Below are positions 44,547-53,694 of a stretch of 64,000 bases of DNA, one piece after another. The stretch's first letter is position 1. Each line of letters opens with the position of its first letter. Source of the stretch: Variovorax sp. DXTD-1 (GTDB lineage: Bacteria; Pseudomonadota; Gammaproteobacteria; Burkholderiales; Burkholderiaceae_C). A model generated the notes under the pieces. The model was given only the letters and a program-made list of their open reading frames with translations, made no database searches and was not told where the DNA came from. Both the position numbers and the translations under genes were made by a program. The stretch covers positions 60,336 to 124,335 of the forward strand of contig NZ_RWKH01000019.1 of NCBI RefSeq assembly GCF_003984625.1. Direction: 5' to 3'.

Positions 44547-46088
44547 ATGAACCGCGCTGCATCGCCTCTGCTGGAGTTGAAGTCGATTTCCAAACGCTAT
44601 GGCGCAACGGTCGCGTTGAGTGATGTTTCATTCGAGCTAAGACCCGGCGAGGTGTGTGGCCTGCTCGGCGAGAACGGCGCGGGCAAGTCCACGTTGGTCA
44701 AGACCTTGAGCGGTGTGGTCAAACCAGACAGGGGTGAGATTCTCATCCGCGGCGCCGAATTTCGGCCGAGCGACGTTGTCGACGCGCGAGCCCGGGGCGT
44801 CTCGACCGCCTTTCAGGAACTGAGCCTGGTGCCTACGCTGTCGGTGGCCGTCAATTTGTTCCTGCCGCGCCCGGGGGTCAACAAGTTGGGGCTGGTATCG
44901 ACGCGTACGCTCGAACGCGAGGCCGAGCAGATCCTGTCCGACCATCGCGTTACCGACATTTCGCCCGCAACCCGCGTGGAGGATCTCCCACTGGGGCTGC
45001 GGCAGAAGATCGAGATCGTGCGCGCGTTGACATACAACCCCGCCGTGCTGCTGCTGGACGAACCGACGGCGGCGCTGTCCGATCGAGAGTGGCTGTTCGC
45101 GTTGATCGACAGCGTGATCGGCAAGGGCACCTCGGTGCTCTACATCAGCCACAAGCTGGACGAGATCCGCCGCCTGTGTCGACGCTGCCTGATTCTGCGC
45201 AACGGCCGCAAGGTTCTCGACAGCGAGATTGCGGCACTCAGCGACAACGAGATCTTCAGCAACATGGCTGGGCGCTCGGCGGTCGAGATCTTCATGCGCA
45301 GTACCAGCGCAATTCGCCGGGAGGCACCGTCGCTGCTCGAAGTCTCGGCTCTGCACGCACCGGGCGTCAACGATGTGAGCTTTGCGCTCAAGCCGGGCGA
45401 AATTCTGGGAATGGCAGGCCTGGAAGGGCAGGGCCAGTCGGCGCTGTTCAAGGTGTTGAGCGGGTTGACCGCATCGGACAAGGGAGCGATCCGCATCCAC
45501 GGCAAGCTCGCCCGGATCGGCTCGCCGCGCGGAGCCCGTGCGCACGGACTGGTCCTGGTGCCCGAAGAGCGCAAGTCTGAAGGGCTGTTCACCGATTTGA
45601 GCACCGCCGCCAACATTTCGCTGCCGGTCATCGACCGCGCGACGTCGTTCGGACTGATCGACCGCAAGGCCGAGCGGCTCCTGATCGATACCGTGACGCC
45701 TCGCGTAAGCCTGGCGGAAGGTTACCTGCCAATGGGCATTGGCGCTCTTTCGGGCGGCAATCAGCAGAAGGCCATCCTGGCCCGCGCGCTGCTCGCCGGG
45801 CCGAAGTGCCTGCTGCTGTTCGACCCGACCCGCGGAGTCGACGTCGGCGCCAAGCAGGCTATTTACGAAATGATGCGCAACTTCGCGCTGGAAGGAGGAG
45901 CGATCTTGTTCTACTCGACCGAACTGGACGAACTGGTTGGCGTCTGCGACCGCTGCCTGGTGCTCTACCAGGGCGCGATTGCCGGTGAACTGGCGGAGGG
46001 CGAAATGTCCCAGGACCGCATTCTGTCGCTTGCTTCGGGTCAAGCGGGCAGCCGCGGGCACAAGGCGATGCAAGTCGAGGCGGCCTGA
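44547..46088 (+). CDS. ABC transporter ATPase, two nucleotide-binding domains (RbsA-type)
   Basis: 513 residues. First domain: Walker A GENGAGKST, Walker B LLLDEPTAAL, with an atypical signature LPLGLRQK in place of LSxGxxQ. Second domain: degenerate Walker A GLEGQGQSALF, signature LSGGNQQK, and Walker B LLLFDPTRGVD. This one-good, one-poor P-loop arrangement is standard for CUT2 sugar/nucleoside importers. ATG 44547 selected; the TTG at 44541 is rejected because operators abut it. First gene of a seven-gene operon; couples ATP hydrolysis to uptake with the two permeases that follow by two bases and five bases. Confidence 0.93.
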   Translation: MNRAASPLLELKSISKRYGATVALSDVSFELRPGEVCGLLGENGAGKSTLVKTLSGVVKPDRGEILIRGAEFRPSDVVDARARGVSTAFQELSLVPTLSVAVNLFLPRPGVNKLGLVSTRTLEREAEQILSDHRVTDISPATRVEDLPLGLRQKIEIVRALTYNPAVLLLDEPTAALSDREWLFALIDSVIGKGTSVLYISHKLDEIRRLCRRCLILRNGRKVLDSEIAALSDNEIFSNMAGRSAVEIFMRSTSAIRREAPSLLEVSALHAPGVNDVSFALKPGEILGMAGLEGQGQSALFKVLSGLTASDKGAIRIHGKLARIGSPRGARAHGLVLVPEERKSEGLFTDLSTAANISLPVIDRATSFGLIDRKAERLLIDTVTPRVSLAEGYLPMGIGALSGGNQQKAILARALLAGPKCLLLFDPTRGVDVGAKQAIYEMMRNFALEGGAILFYSTELDELVGVCDRCLVLYQGAIAGELAEGEMSQDRILSLASGQAGSRGHKAMQVEAA

Positions 46089-46090
46089 AC

Positions 46091-47068
46091 ATGGCCGCCC
46101 CGCGCACGTTCTTCTTGCATCGCCTCGCGGCTTCGGGCGGGGCGCCAGCGGCTTTCGTGCTGCTGATCGTCATGTTCTGCATCTACGCGATGCACGAACC
46201 TTCGGCGTTATCGATGCTCGGCATCGGCAACCTGCTCAACAACATGATCGTGCTCGCGCTGGCGGCCAGCGGACTGACGATCGTCATTCTGTGTGGCGAA
46301 CTGGACTTGTCCGGCCCCGGCGTGCTTGCAATTTCCAACGTTACAACGGCAATGCTCGCCACTGGCGCCTTCGGGCCATTCGGCGGCCTGGCCTCGGTGC
46401 TCGTGATCGGCGCGCTGATCGGCGGCCTGAACGGGATGCTGGTCGCCTATCTCGGCCAGCAGTCGATCGCCGCCACGCTCGGCGTGCTGATCGTGTGCCA
46501 GGGCATCGCACTGTTGATCCTGTCAGCGCCCGGCGGCGCCGTGCCTGACGCCATGGTCGAGTTGCTGACCGGCGACATTGCGGGCATCCCGACGCCTGCG
46601 TTGATGCTTGCGCTGGTCGCAGTACTGTGGTTTCTGCTCAAGTTCTCGCGCACCGGCATTTCGATCTACGCAGTAGGGGCCGACAAGGCGGCGGCTCGTC
46701 TCTCCGGCCTGAACGTCGAAACCACCAAGCTGTTCGCCTTCGTGGTCGCGGGTGTCTGCTACGCGCTGGCCGGCTTCGTGCACGGCGCGCAAATCGGCTC
46801 CGGCGACCCGCGCGTCAGCGACTCTTTCCTGCTCTTCATCTTCGCCTCGGTGGCGATCGGCGGCGCCTCGCTCAACGGCGGCCGCGGCGGCGTCATCGGC
46901 ACGCTCGTGGGCGCTGCAATCCTCACAGTGCTGCAAAAAATGCTCTTCGCCTTGGGCGTGGCCGATTTCTACACCAACATCTTCAATGGCGCAGTCATGG
47001 TGCTGGCGATCTATTTCGGCCGGCTCTCCGCCCTGTGGGGTGGCCTGCGCAACGGCGGGAAGGCTTGA
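46091..47068 (+). CDS. ABC transporter permease (BPD_transp_2/CUT2)
   Basis: 325 residues with eight to ten membrane helices. Contains the family's GELDLSGPGVLAIS segment, FLLKFSRTGISIYAVGADKAAARLSGLNVETTKLFAFV (coupling helix region with GxNxxxARLSGxxV) and SVAIGGASLNGGRGGVIGTLVGAAIL, all typical of RbsC-like permeases. Starts two bases after the ATPase stop, so translationally coupled. Confidence 0.93.
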   Translation: MAAPRTFFLHRLAASGGAPAAFVLLIVMFCIYAMHEPSALSMLGIGNLLNNMIVLALAASGLTIVILCGELDLSGPGVLAISNVTTAMLATGAFGPFGGLASVLVIGALIGGLNGMLVAYLGQQSIAATLGVLIVCQGIALLILSAPGGAVPDAMVELLTGDIAGIPTPALMLALVAVLWFLLKFSRTGISIYAVGADKAAARLSGLNVETTKLFAFVVAGVCYALAGFVHGAQIGSGDPRVSDSFLLFIFASVAIGGASLNGGRGGVIGTLVGAAILTVLQKMLFALGVADFYTNIFNGAVMVLAIYFGRLSALWGGLRNGGKA

Positions 47069-47073
47069 CCGGC

Positions 47074-48090
47074 ATGGCCCATACACAGGCACCCGACACC
47101 GCCGCCGCTGCCCAGTCGGGCGACTTGCCGACCGCACCACCGCGCGCGCGCATCCCGTCCGAATGGTTGCCGGCCCTGACGGTGCTCGCGGCCACCGTGC
47201 TGCTGCTGGCCGGCATGAAGATCATCAACCCGGCCTTCGGCTCGATGAATCAGCTGGCCGCGATCCTGGTGACGGCCATCTTCCTCGTGGTGGCGTCCTT
47301 CGGCCAAGGGCTGGTGATGCTGCTGGGCGGAATCGATCTCTCGCTCGGCGTGATCATCGGCATCGCCGGCATGATGACCGCGCGGCTCACTGCCGGGAAC
47401 GACAGCGCCTTGGCGACGGCGCTGCCACTGGTTCTGCTGGCTTGTGCCGCGATGGGGCTGATCAACGGCATCGGCGTGGCGATCGCCGGGATGCCGCCGT
47501 TCATCGTCACGCTCTCTTCGGGTATCGCCTTCTTCGGCGTGGCACTCGGCGCGAGCGCCGGCAGTTCGCAGCAGGCGGTCGCACCGGGGCTGCAGCGCTT
47601 CATGTCGGGCAACTGGCTGGGCGTGCCATGGCCGGTCCTCTTCATCGTGGGGTTCGCGCTCGCGGCCTGGCTGTTCCAGAACCGCAGCGCCTCGGGTCGC
47701 AAGCTCTACGCCATCGGCAGCAGTCCGATGGCGGCGCGGATTGTCGGCCTGCCGGTGGCGGCGCTGACCATCGCCACTTACGTGGTGAGCGGCCTGTGTG
47801 CCGGCGTCACCGGAATCCTGCTGGCCGGCTATTCCTCGAGCGCCACGCTCGACATGGGCAACGCGCTGCTGATGCCGACCATCGCGGCCGTCGTGATCGG
47901 CGGCGCGCGAGTCACCGGCGGCTCCGGCATTTATCTGGGCACCCTGGCCGGCGCGTTGTTCCTGAGCACGCTGTCCACTGTCATCACCGCGATGAGCCTG
48001 TCCCAGGGCCTGCGCAACATTGTGCAGGGAGGAGTCATCCTCATCGCCCTGCTGCTGCAAAGCGGGCGGCTGCGCCTGCGCAAGAACTGA
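47074..48090 (+). CDS. ABC transporter permease (BPD_transp_2/CUT2), second subunit
   Basis: 338 residues, a paralogue of the first permease: GGIDLSLGVIIGIAGMMTA, QNRSASGRKLYAIGSSPMAARIVGLPVAALTIATYVVSG and AAVVIGGARVTGGSGIYLGTLAGALFL. An N-terminal cytoplasmic extension of 35 residues precedes helix 1. The two different permeases suggest a heterodimeric channel, unlike RbsC homodimers. Confidence 0.93.
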   Translation: MAHTQAPDTAAAAQSGDLPTAPPRARIPSEWLPALTVLAATVLLLAGMKIINPAFGSMNQLAAILVTAIFLVVASFGQGLVMLLGGIDLSLGVIIGIAGMMTARLTAGNDSALATALPLVLLACAAMGLINGIGVAIAGMPPFIVTLSSGIAFFGVALGASAGSSQQAVAPGLQRFMSGNWLGVPWPVLFIVGFALAAWLFQNRSASGRKLYAIGSSPMAARIVGLPVAALTIATYVVSGLCAGVTGILLAGYSSSATLDMGNALLMPTIAAVVIGGARVTGGSGIYLGTLAGALFLSTLSTVITAMSLSQGLRNIVQGGVILIALLLQSGRLRLRKN

Positions 48091-48134
48091 TCACTGTCAC
48101 ACGTCGGCCAACTCTGAAACCAAGGGAAACTCAC

Positions 48135-49361
48135 ATGAGGAAAACGCATACGCGCCAGAAATGGCTGCCATGTCTCGCATCGATCGCGCTTACGGCCGTG
48201 GCTACGCTGTTGCCGCACGGCGCCGCACAGGCGCAGCAGCGCTACAAGGTGTTCATGAACATGAGCTACAGCGGCAACACCTGGCAGGCGGCGGCCGCCA
48301 ACGGCGTCAAGGCGCTGGCCTCGACACCGCCGTACGACAAGCAGGTCGAGTTCAAGACCATCATCTCGGGCACCGATGTGCAACGCCAGATATCCGATCT
48401 TCAGAGCATGATCGCCGCCGGTGCCAACGCAATCATCCTGTACCCGCTATCGCCGACGGCCCTGAACCGCGTGATCAAGCAGGCCTGCGCCAAGAACATC
48501 GCCGTTTTCACCTACGACAGCACGGTTACCGAGCCCTGCGCGTACAACGTGAGCAACATCACGGCCCGCTACGGTGCCAACACGGCCCAGTGGATGGTCA
48601 ACCAGATGGGCGGCAAGGGCGAACTCATCTTCAATCATGGCGTAGCCGGCACCACCGTGACCAAGACCTACGACCAGCAGGCCTACGGCGTGTTCAAGAA
48701 GTACCCGGGCATCAAGATCGTGGGCGACTTCTACGGCAACTGGAACGACGCCACTTCGCAGGAAGAGGTGGCGAAGATCCTGGCGGCGCACCCCAACGTG
48801 GACGCCATCTGGACGGTGGATGGAACCTATGGTTCGCTGAAGGCCGTGATGAACAACCGGCCCGCCCGGCTGGTCACGATTGCGGGCCAGTCGAACAACG
48901 GTTATCGCCTGATGATGGCCGACCCTGCGCTGCAGGCCAAGGGGTTCAAAGGCTTGTCGTCCAGCGCCGCCCCCGCGGTGGGACCGTACGCGTTCAAGCT
49001 GATGATGGAAGTGGTAACGGGCAAGAAGAAGCTCGACAAGCGCAACATCGAGTACCCGCTGCCATGGGTCGAGGCCAAGGATGTGAAGCTTTGCAAGGGC
49101 GACAGCTTCGCTGACGGCTGCAATGTCTTCTCGGCCGACAAGGTGCCACCGCTGTTCATTGCCACCGCGCTCGACGGGCAACTGCTGCCCGAACTTGGCT
49201 TGCCCGCGGTGCAGAGTGGCGTGCCAACGCCGGGGGCCACGATCCAGGAGCTGCCGCCAGTGCGCTATGCGGACAACCTGCCGGGCGTCAATTGCAGCGA
49301 ATGCGAGGCGCCCAAGGATTGGCTGGAGCCCAATCGCGTGACGCCAATTGCGCCCCGTTGA
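48135..49361 (+). CDS. Periplasmic substrate-binding protein of the ABC importer
   Basis: 408 residues. Sec signal peptide ending HGAAQAQQ (about residue 33), then a type I periplasmic binding protein fold (YKVFMNMSYSGNTWQAAAANGVKAL, TDVQRQISDLQSMIAAGANAIILYPLSPTALNRVI, VDAIWTVDGTYGSLKAV). It is longer than sugar receptors and has extra C-terminal Cys residues (KLCKG, DGCNVF, NCSECEAP) that could form disulfides. The ligand cannot be inferred from the residues I see; context suggests an imide/amide or ureide-like compound. Confidence 0.9.
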   Translation: MRKTHTRQKWLPCLASIALTAVATLLPHGAAQAQQRYKVFMNMSYSGNTWQAAAANGVKALASTPPYDKQVEFKTIISGTDVQRQISDLQSMIAAGANAIILYPLSPTALNRVIKQACAKNIAVFTYDSTVTEPCAYNVSNITARYGANTAQWMVNQMGGKGELIFNHGVAGTTVTKTYDQQAYGVFKKYPGIKIVGDFYGNWNDATSQEEVAKILAAHPNVDAIWTVDGTYGSLKAVMNNRPARLVTIAGQSNNGYRLMMADPALQAKGFKGLSSSAAPAVGPYAFKLMMEVVTGKKKLDKRNIEYPLPWVEAKDVKLCKGDSFADGCNVFSADKVPPLFIATALDGQLLPELGLPAVQSGVPTPGATIQELPPVRYADNLPGVNCSECEAPKDWLEPNRVTPIAPR

Positions 49362-49382
49362 GGGCCGCGTTACCCGCTTTCC

Positions 49383-50102
49383 ATGCCGCGTCCTGCCATG
49401 CCCGACTCGCCTTCATCGTCCCGTCCCCTCACGTCCCAGCTCGTGGTGCAGCGTATTCGAGACGGCATCGCGCGGGGGGAATTTCGGGCGGGCTCGAAAC
49501 TGCCGCCGCAGCGCGAATTCGCGGCGCAGCTCAACGTCAGCCGGCCCTCGCTGCGCGAGGCGCTGTCGATCCTGGAAACACTGGACCTCCTTCGCACCGA
49601 ACCGGGCAGCGGGACGTTCGTGGCCGAACCCCACAGCGAAGGCCCTCGCGAGGGCTGGCGGCTGAAGGCAGTCTATTCATTGCAGGAAATCTATCAGTTC
49701 CGCTTTGTGGTCGAGGGCTACGCGGCTCGGCTGGCCGCAATGCATGCCACCGACGAGGACATTGCGCAGCTGCGCAATGTCTACGACGAGCACCAGGAAG
49801 CGGTTCGCAGCAACGACGCGATCTCGAGCACGCAGTTCGATTTTGAGTTTCATCGGCTGCTCATGCAGTACTCAGGCAACGCCGTGTTCGTCGATCTTCA
49901 GGTCAGCTACCACCAAGCCATCCTGGAGAGCCAGTTCGTTCCCACCCGGCGCAAGGACCGGCATTGGGAAACGATCGTCGAGCACGGAAATATTTTGGAA
50001 GCACTAGTGCGCCGCAACGCCGACGACGCGAGCTATTTCATGCATGTCCACATCAGCCGGGCCGCCAATCGCGCGGGCGTGCTGCTCAACGACAAGCTCT
50101 GA
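49383..50102 (+). CDS. GntR-family regulator, FadR subfamily (FCD domain)
   Basis: 239 residues. N-terminal winged helix: VVQRIRDGIARGEFRAGSKLPPQREFAAQLNVSRPSLREALSILETLDLL in segments, then GSGTFV. C-terminal FCD all-helical ligand domain with FRFVVEGYAARLAA, FDFEFHRLLMQYSGNAVFVDL and DDASYFMHVHISRA, the last two carrying the metal-binding His residues typical of carboxylate-sensing members. It lies inside the operon between receptor and hydrolases and probably controls it at the tandem sites near 44.52 kb. An ATG at 49398 is an alternative start. Confidence 0.9.
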   Translation: MPRPAMPDSPSSSRPLTSQLVVQRIRDGIARGEFRAGSKLPPQREFAAQLNVSRPSLREALSILETLDLLRTEPGSGTFVAEPHSEGPREGWRLKAVYSLQEIYQFRFVVEGYAARLAAMHATDEDIAQLRNVYDEHQEAVRSNDAISSTQFDFEFHRLLMQYSGNAVFVDLQVSYHQAILESQFVPTRRKDRHWETIVEHGNILEALVRRNADDASYFMHVHISRAANRAGVLLNDKL

Positions 50103-50154
50103 TGAACCAGCTTGCCATGCCCGTCGCGCGCGCACAGATCAGGGGAAGGATCCA

Positions 50155-51135
50155 ATGAAGCGCGTCGTCGTTCTCGGAACCGGGGGGACCATTGCCTCCC
50201 GCTACAGCCAGAGCCATGGTGCAGTGGTGAGCCAGGACGGCGGCGACATGCTGCTCGAACGCGTCGACACGCTGCCGAAGGGCATTCGCGTCGAGGCCGA
50301 GCAGTTCTCCAACGTCGGGAGCTATGCGATCTCCCTGGAGGACGCATTTCGCATGGCCCAGCGCATCAAGGTGATCCTTTCGCAGCACGATGTGGCCGGC
50401 GTCGTCGTCACGCATGGCACCGACACCATGGAAGAGAGCGCGTATCTCTGCGACCTGTTTGTGCGTTCGGCAAAGCCGGTCGTCTTTACCGGAGCGCAGC
50501 GCGCTGCGGATGACCCTGCCAGCGACGGCCTCCGAAACCTGGCCGATGCGATTCGTGTGGCCGCGGCGGCGGAGATGCGCGGCGTAGGCACGGTCATTGC
50601 GTTCGAGCAGGAGTTCCACGCTGCGCGCGATGCCACCAAGGAGCACTCGTCGCGCACCGGCACCTTCGCTTCTGCCGAGCACGGCAAGCTCGGAGAGATC
50701 GACGGCGAGCGGGTCGTGCTGCAGCGCGTGCCGCTGCGCAGGGGCACCATCGACACCCTGCGCATCGATTCTCGGGTGGACGTGGTGAAAATGGCCATGG
50801 GGGTGGACGAGCGCTTCATCCGATGCGCTGTGGATGCGGGTGCCCGCGCCATTGTTCTGGAGGGGTTCGGCCGCGGCAACACCACGCCCGCCGTAACCGA
50901 GGCGGCGCGTGCCGCGATTCGACACGGCGTAACCATCGCTGTCACCACCCGTTGTCCTCGCGGACGCGTGGCTCCCATCTACGGCGCGGGTGGCGCCGCC
51001 GACCTGGCCGATGCCGGGGCTCTTTTCGCAGGTGACCTGAGCGCAGTCAAGACCCGCATCCTGCTCGCTTTGCTGTTCGGCGCCGGCGCCGACCGGGAGG
51101 CATTGCGCAGGGCCGTCGAACTGCACGGCCACTGA
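50155..51135 (+). CDS. L-asparaginase/glutaminase-family amidohydrolase
   Basis: 326 residues, cytoplasmic (no signal peptide). First catalytic Thr in [10 protein letters not shown] (Thr12), second triad in [12 protein letters not shown], then [23 protein letters not shown] and the C-terminal domain with [11 protein letters not shown] and [17 protein letters not shown]. Family members hydrolyse Asn/Gln or related amides. AGGGGAAGGA stands just upstream of the ATG. In this operon the enzyme might act on the half-amide from the next gene's product rather than on asparagine; that is inference. Confidence 0.9.
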   Translation: MKRVVVLGTGGTIASRYSQSHGAVVSQDGGDMLLERVDTLPKGIRVEAEQFSNVGSYAISLEDAFRMAQRIKVILSQHDVAGVVVTHGTDTMEESAYLCDLFVRSAKPVVFTGAQRAADDPASDGLRNLADAIRVAAAAEMRGVGTVIAFEQEFHAARDATKEHSSRTGTFASAEHGKLGEIDGERVVLQRVPLRRGTIDTLRIDSRVDVVKMAMGVDERFIRCAVDAGARAIVLEGFGRGNTTPAVTEAARAAIRHGVTIAVTTRCPRGRVAPIYGAGGAADLADAGALFAGDLSAVKTRILLALLFGAGADREALRRAVELHGH

Positions 51136-51197
51136 AACGCCAACAGCAACTCCGATTTATTCCCCGCCCATCGAACAAACCAGGAAGGACGCTACAA

Positions 51198-52094
51198 ATG
51201 GCCAAGGAAATCTTCTGCGGATTCGACGTACATGTCGATGCTGTCGCCGGCTGGCTCGGCTCCTACGGCGGCGAGGACTCGCTGTGCGACATATCCCGCG
51301 GCGTGTTCGGCGGCGAAGTCGGTACGCCGCGCCTCGTCAAGCTGTTCGACCGATTCGGCATCAAGACATCGTGGTTCGTGCCGGGCCACTCGATCGAGAG
51401 TTTTCCGCGCGAGATCGAAGCCGTGGTGGCCGCGGGCCACGAAATCGGACTGCACGGCTACAGCCACGAGAACCCCATCGACATGTCGCCAGAGCAGGAA
51501 GAGGCCGTGCTCGACAAGAGCATCGAACTGATCAGGCGCTTCACCGGCAAGGCCCCGACCGGCAACGTGGCGCCGTGGTGGGAGTTCAGCGCAATCTCCC
51601 ACGAACTGCTGCTGAAAAAGGGCATCAAGTATGACCATAGCCTGATGCACAAGGACCACGAGCCGTACTACGTCAGCGTGGGAGAAAGCTGGACCAAGAT
51701 CGACTACACAAAGCCCGCCGCGGAGTGGATGAAGCCGTACGTGCGCGGCACCGAAACCGACCTGATCGAAATTCCCGCCAGCTGGTATCTGGACGACCTG
51801 CCGCCGATGATGTTCGTCAAGAAGTCGCCCAACAGCCACGGTTTCGTCAATCCGCGCGACATCGAAGAGATGTGGCGCGACCAGTTCGACTGGGTCTACC
51901 GCGAGCATGACTATGCGGTGTTCCCGATCACGCTGCACCCTGATGTGTCGGGGCACCCACAAGTTCTGTTGATGCTCGAGCGCCTGTTCGCCCATATGAG
52001 CAAGCATCCTGGCGTGAAGTTCGTAACGCTCGACGAGATGGCCAGCGACTTCGCTCGGCGTCAGCCGCGGCAACGGACCGCGAAAACTGCTTAG
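51198..52094 (+). CDS. Polysaccharide-deacetylase-fold hydrolase, cyclic-imide-hydrolase-like
   Basis: 298 residues with the NodB fold: [20 protein letters not shown] (metal Asp), [31 protein letters not shown] (HxxxH metal ligands), [23 protein letters not shown] and a terminal [20 protein letters not shown]. The long cytoplasmic form with [18 protein letters not shown] and SPNSHGFV resembles bacterial imidase and HpPgdA-type proteins rather than secreted peptidoglycan deacetylases; there is no signal peptide. Family knowledge suggests opening of a cyclic imide to a half-amide. Last gene of the operon. Confidence in the fold is high, in the substrate moderate. Confidence 0.85.
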   Translation: MAKEIFCGFDVHVDAVAGWLGSYGGEDSLCDISRGVFGGEVGTPRLVKLFDRFGIKTSWFVPGHSIESFPREIEAVVAAGHEIGLHGYSHENPIDMSPEQEEAVLDKSIELIRRFTGKAPTGNVAPWWEFSAISHELLLKKGIKYDHSLMHKDHEPYYVSVGESWTKIDYTKPAAEWMKPYVRGTETDLIEIPASWYLDDLPPMMFVKKSPNSHGFVNPRDIEEMWRDQFDWVYREHDYAVFPITLHPDVSGHPQVLLMLERLFAHMSKHPGVKFVTLDEMASDFARRQPRQRTAKTA

Positions 52095-52109
52095 AAGCCC
52101 CATGGGGCG

Positions 52110-52532
52110 CTAAGACACTCCCTTTTTGGCCATGCGCGTCCAGCGCTGGTCGGTGTGCCTTCCCGTATATTCCTCGTCGATCTCTTCGATGAGGGCATCG
52201 GCGTTCTTCGGATCCACCGCCGCCAGGATTGCGTCGATCATGGCCTCCATCCGGTCGTCGCCTTCCTTCGATTGCGGAGAGCCGACATACAGCAGAAAAG
52301 CCAGCCCGCCGATCTGCCAGATGAGCTGCAGGAACTCGGACTGCCAGTTTTCCAGCGTGTCCCTCGACATCTGGATCAGGTAGCCCGAGATCTCCGGCGG
52401 AGCGCCGAAATTCTTCTGCTCGTCTACATAGGCGAACCAGCCAAAGAACCAGTGGCCGATCAACGACACGAGAAAGAAACCAAGGGTGACCCATCCATAG
52501 CCGTACAGTTTCCAGATCGATTTTTTCTTCAT
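52110..52532 (-). CDS. DUF6766-type small membrane protein
   Basis: 140 residues: a short basic N-terminus (MKKKSIWKLYGYGW), helix 1 with LGFFLVSLIGHWFFGWFAY, a periplasmic stretch, helix 2 with LQLIWQIGGLAFLLYVGS, and an acidic cytoplasmic tail. The motif SLIGHWFFGWxAYxxEQxxF is typical of this uncharacterised family. Its ATG overlaps the stop of the gene upstream on the same strand (ATGA), so the two are co-translated. Confidence 0.85.
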   Translation of the reverse strand: MKKKSIWKLYGYGWVTLGFFLVSLIGHWFFGWFAYVDEQKNFGAPPEISGYLIQMSRDTLENWQSEFLQLIWQIGGLAFLLYVGSPQSKEGDDRMEAMIDAILAAVDPKNADALIEEIDEEYTGRHTDQRWTRMAKKGVS

Positions 52533-53014
52533 GTAGTGCTTTCCGCTCTAGCTGCATGTTCTGTTGCGCCCTTCCGGGCACGCCGTGCACGTTCACCGCG
52601 CGTCTTGTCCAGGGCCGCATGGCTCCTCTTGGCGGCCGCTTCGCACTTGTCGTGAAGCGCGGCCAGTTCCTTGTCGGTGAGCTTCTCGATGCCGATGAAC
52701 TCGTCGCCCGCGGCCGACGAGCGAATGAGTTCGTCCAGCTTGGTCTGGAGCGCCGCCCCATCGCGGTTTTGCGTGTTCTGGATCAGGAACACCATGAGGA
52801 ACGTGACGATGGTCGTGCCCGTGTTGATGGTCAGCTGCCAGTTTTCCGAAAATTGGAAGAAGGGGCCCGAAGCCGCCCAGGCAACGACCAGCGCAATGCA
52901 AAGCAGAAAAGCGAAAGGACTGCCGGCTGCGCGCGCCGTGGCATTCGCAAAGGTTGCAAAGAACTTATCCATGCGCAAAGGGTGCCGCATCGGAAGCTGC
53001 GGGGCGTCATCCAT
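52529..53014 (-). CDS. Low-affinity iron permease family protein
   Basis: 161 residues from Met at 53014 (MDDAPQLPMRHPLRMDKFF). Two membrane helices (AFLLCIALVVAWAASGPFF and the TGTTIVTFLMVFLIQNTQNRD segment) followed by a helical cytoplasmic part with TKLDELI and EFIGIEKLTDKELAALHDKC, the signature of the bacterial low-affinity iron permease family. Iron transport by the bacterial members is unproven. It has an Arg-rich C-terminal tail. Confidence 0.88.
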   Translation of the reverse strand: MDDAPQLPMRHPLRMDKFFATFANATARAAGSPFAFLLCIALVVAWAASGPFFQFSENWQLTINTGTTIVTFLMVFLIQNTQNRDGAALQTKLDELIRSSAAGDEFIGIEKLTDKELAALHDKCEAAAKRSHAALDKTRGERARRARKGATEHAARAESTT

Positions 53015-53199
53015 CGTCCATAAAACGGGGTTGAAAATTCCGCTTGGGTATGTGAGCGGCCAGCCATGTGCGGCGGTGCCGCGAGGGGAGGCCTGGGCTT
53101 TCGAGTAGGAAAGTACCGACCCCCGCTGGCGGCGCTTGCTTGCGCGGGCGAAACGCTCTTGTGGCTCACATAACAGCCTCAGCCAATGGAGGTGACCCC

Positions 53200-53688
53200 A
53201 TGCACGCAAGAGCTCGTCTACTCGGCCATCCGGTACACCAGATGCTGGTGGTGTTTCCGCTCGGGCTTCTCGCCACGGCGGTGGTGTTCGACATCATCTA
53301 CCTGATCGGAGGCAGCCCCGTCATGGCGGCGGTCTCTTACTGGATGATCGCGGCGGGCCTTGTCGGCGGGCTTCTTGCCGCGCCTTTCGGCACCATCGAC
53401 TGGCTGGGTATTCCCGCAGGCACGCGGGCCAAGCGCATCGGCGCGATGCACGGCGGCGGCAATGTGCTCGTGCTGCTGCTGTTTGCGCTCAGCTTTTTCC
53501 TGCGCGACAGGGGCTACGCCCCGGGCCTCGGGCAAATGGTGTGGGCATTTGCGGGGGCGGCCATTGCAATGGTCACCGCCTGGCTAGGCGGCGAGCTGGT
53601 AGACCGGTTGGGCATCGGCGTCGATGAGGACGCGAGCTTGAACGCTCCCAGCTCGCTGAACAAGCGGCATGTGGTGGCCGGCAAGTAA
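53200..53688 (+). CDS. DUF2231 membrane protein
   Basis: 162 residues from ATG 53200, with GGAGGTG (53188-53194) as a very good ribosome-binding site. Four membrane helices; family signature LGHPVHQMLVVFPLG near the N-terminus and IDWLGIPAGTRAKRIGAMH after helix 2. Heme-related roles have been suggested for the family because of the paired His residues; function unknown. Divergent from the iron-permease-like gene. Confidence 0.9.
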   Translation: MHARARLLGHPVHQMLVVFPLGLLATAVVFDIIYLIGGSPVMAAVSYWMIAAGLVGGLLAAPFGTIDWLGIPAGTRAKRIGAMHGGGNVLVLLLFALSFFLRDRGYAPGLGQMVWAFAGAAIAMVTAWLGGELVDRLGIGVDEDASLNAPSSLNKRHVVAGK

Positions 53689-53694
53689 GAACCA

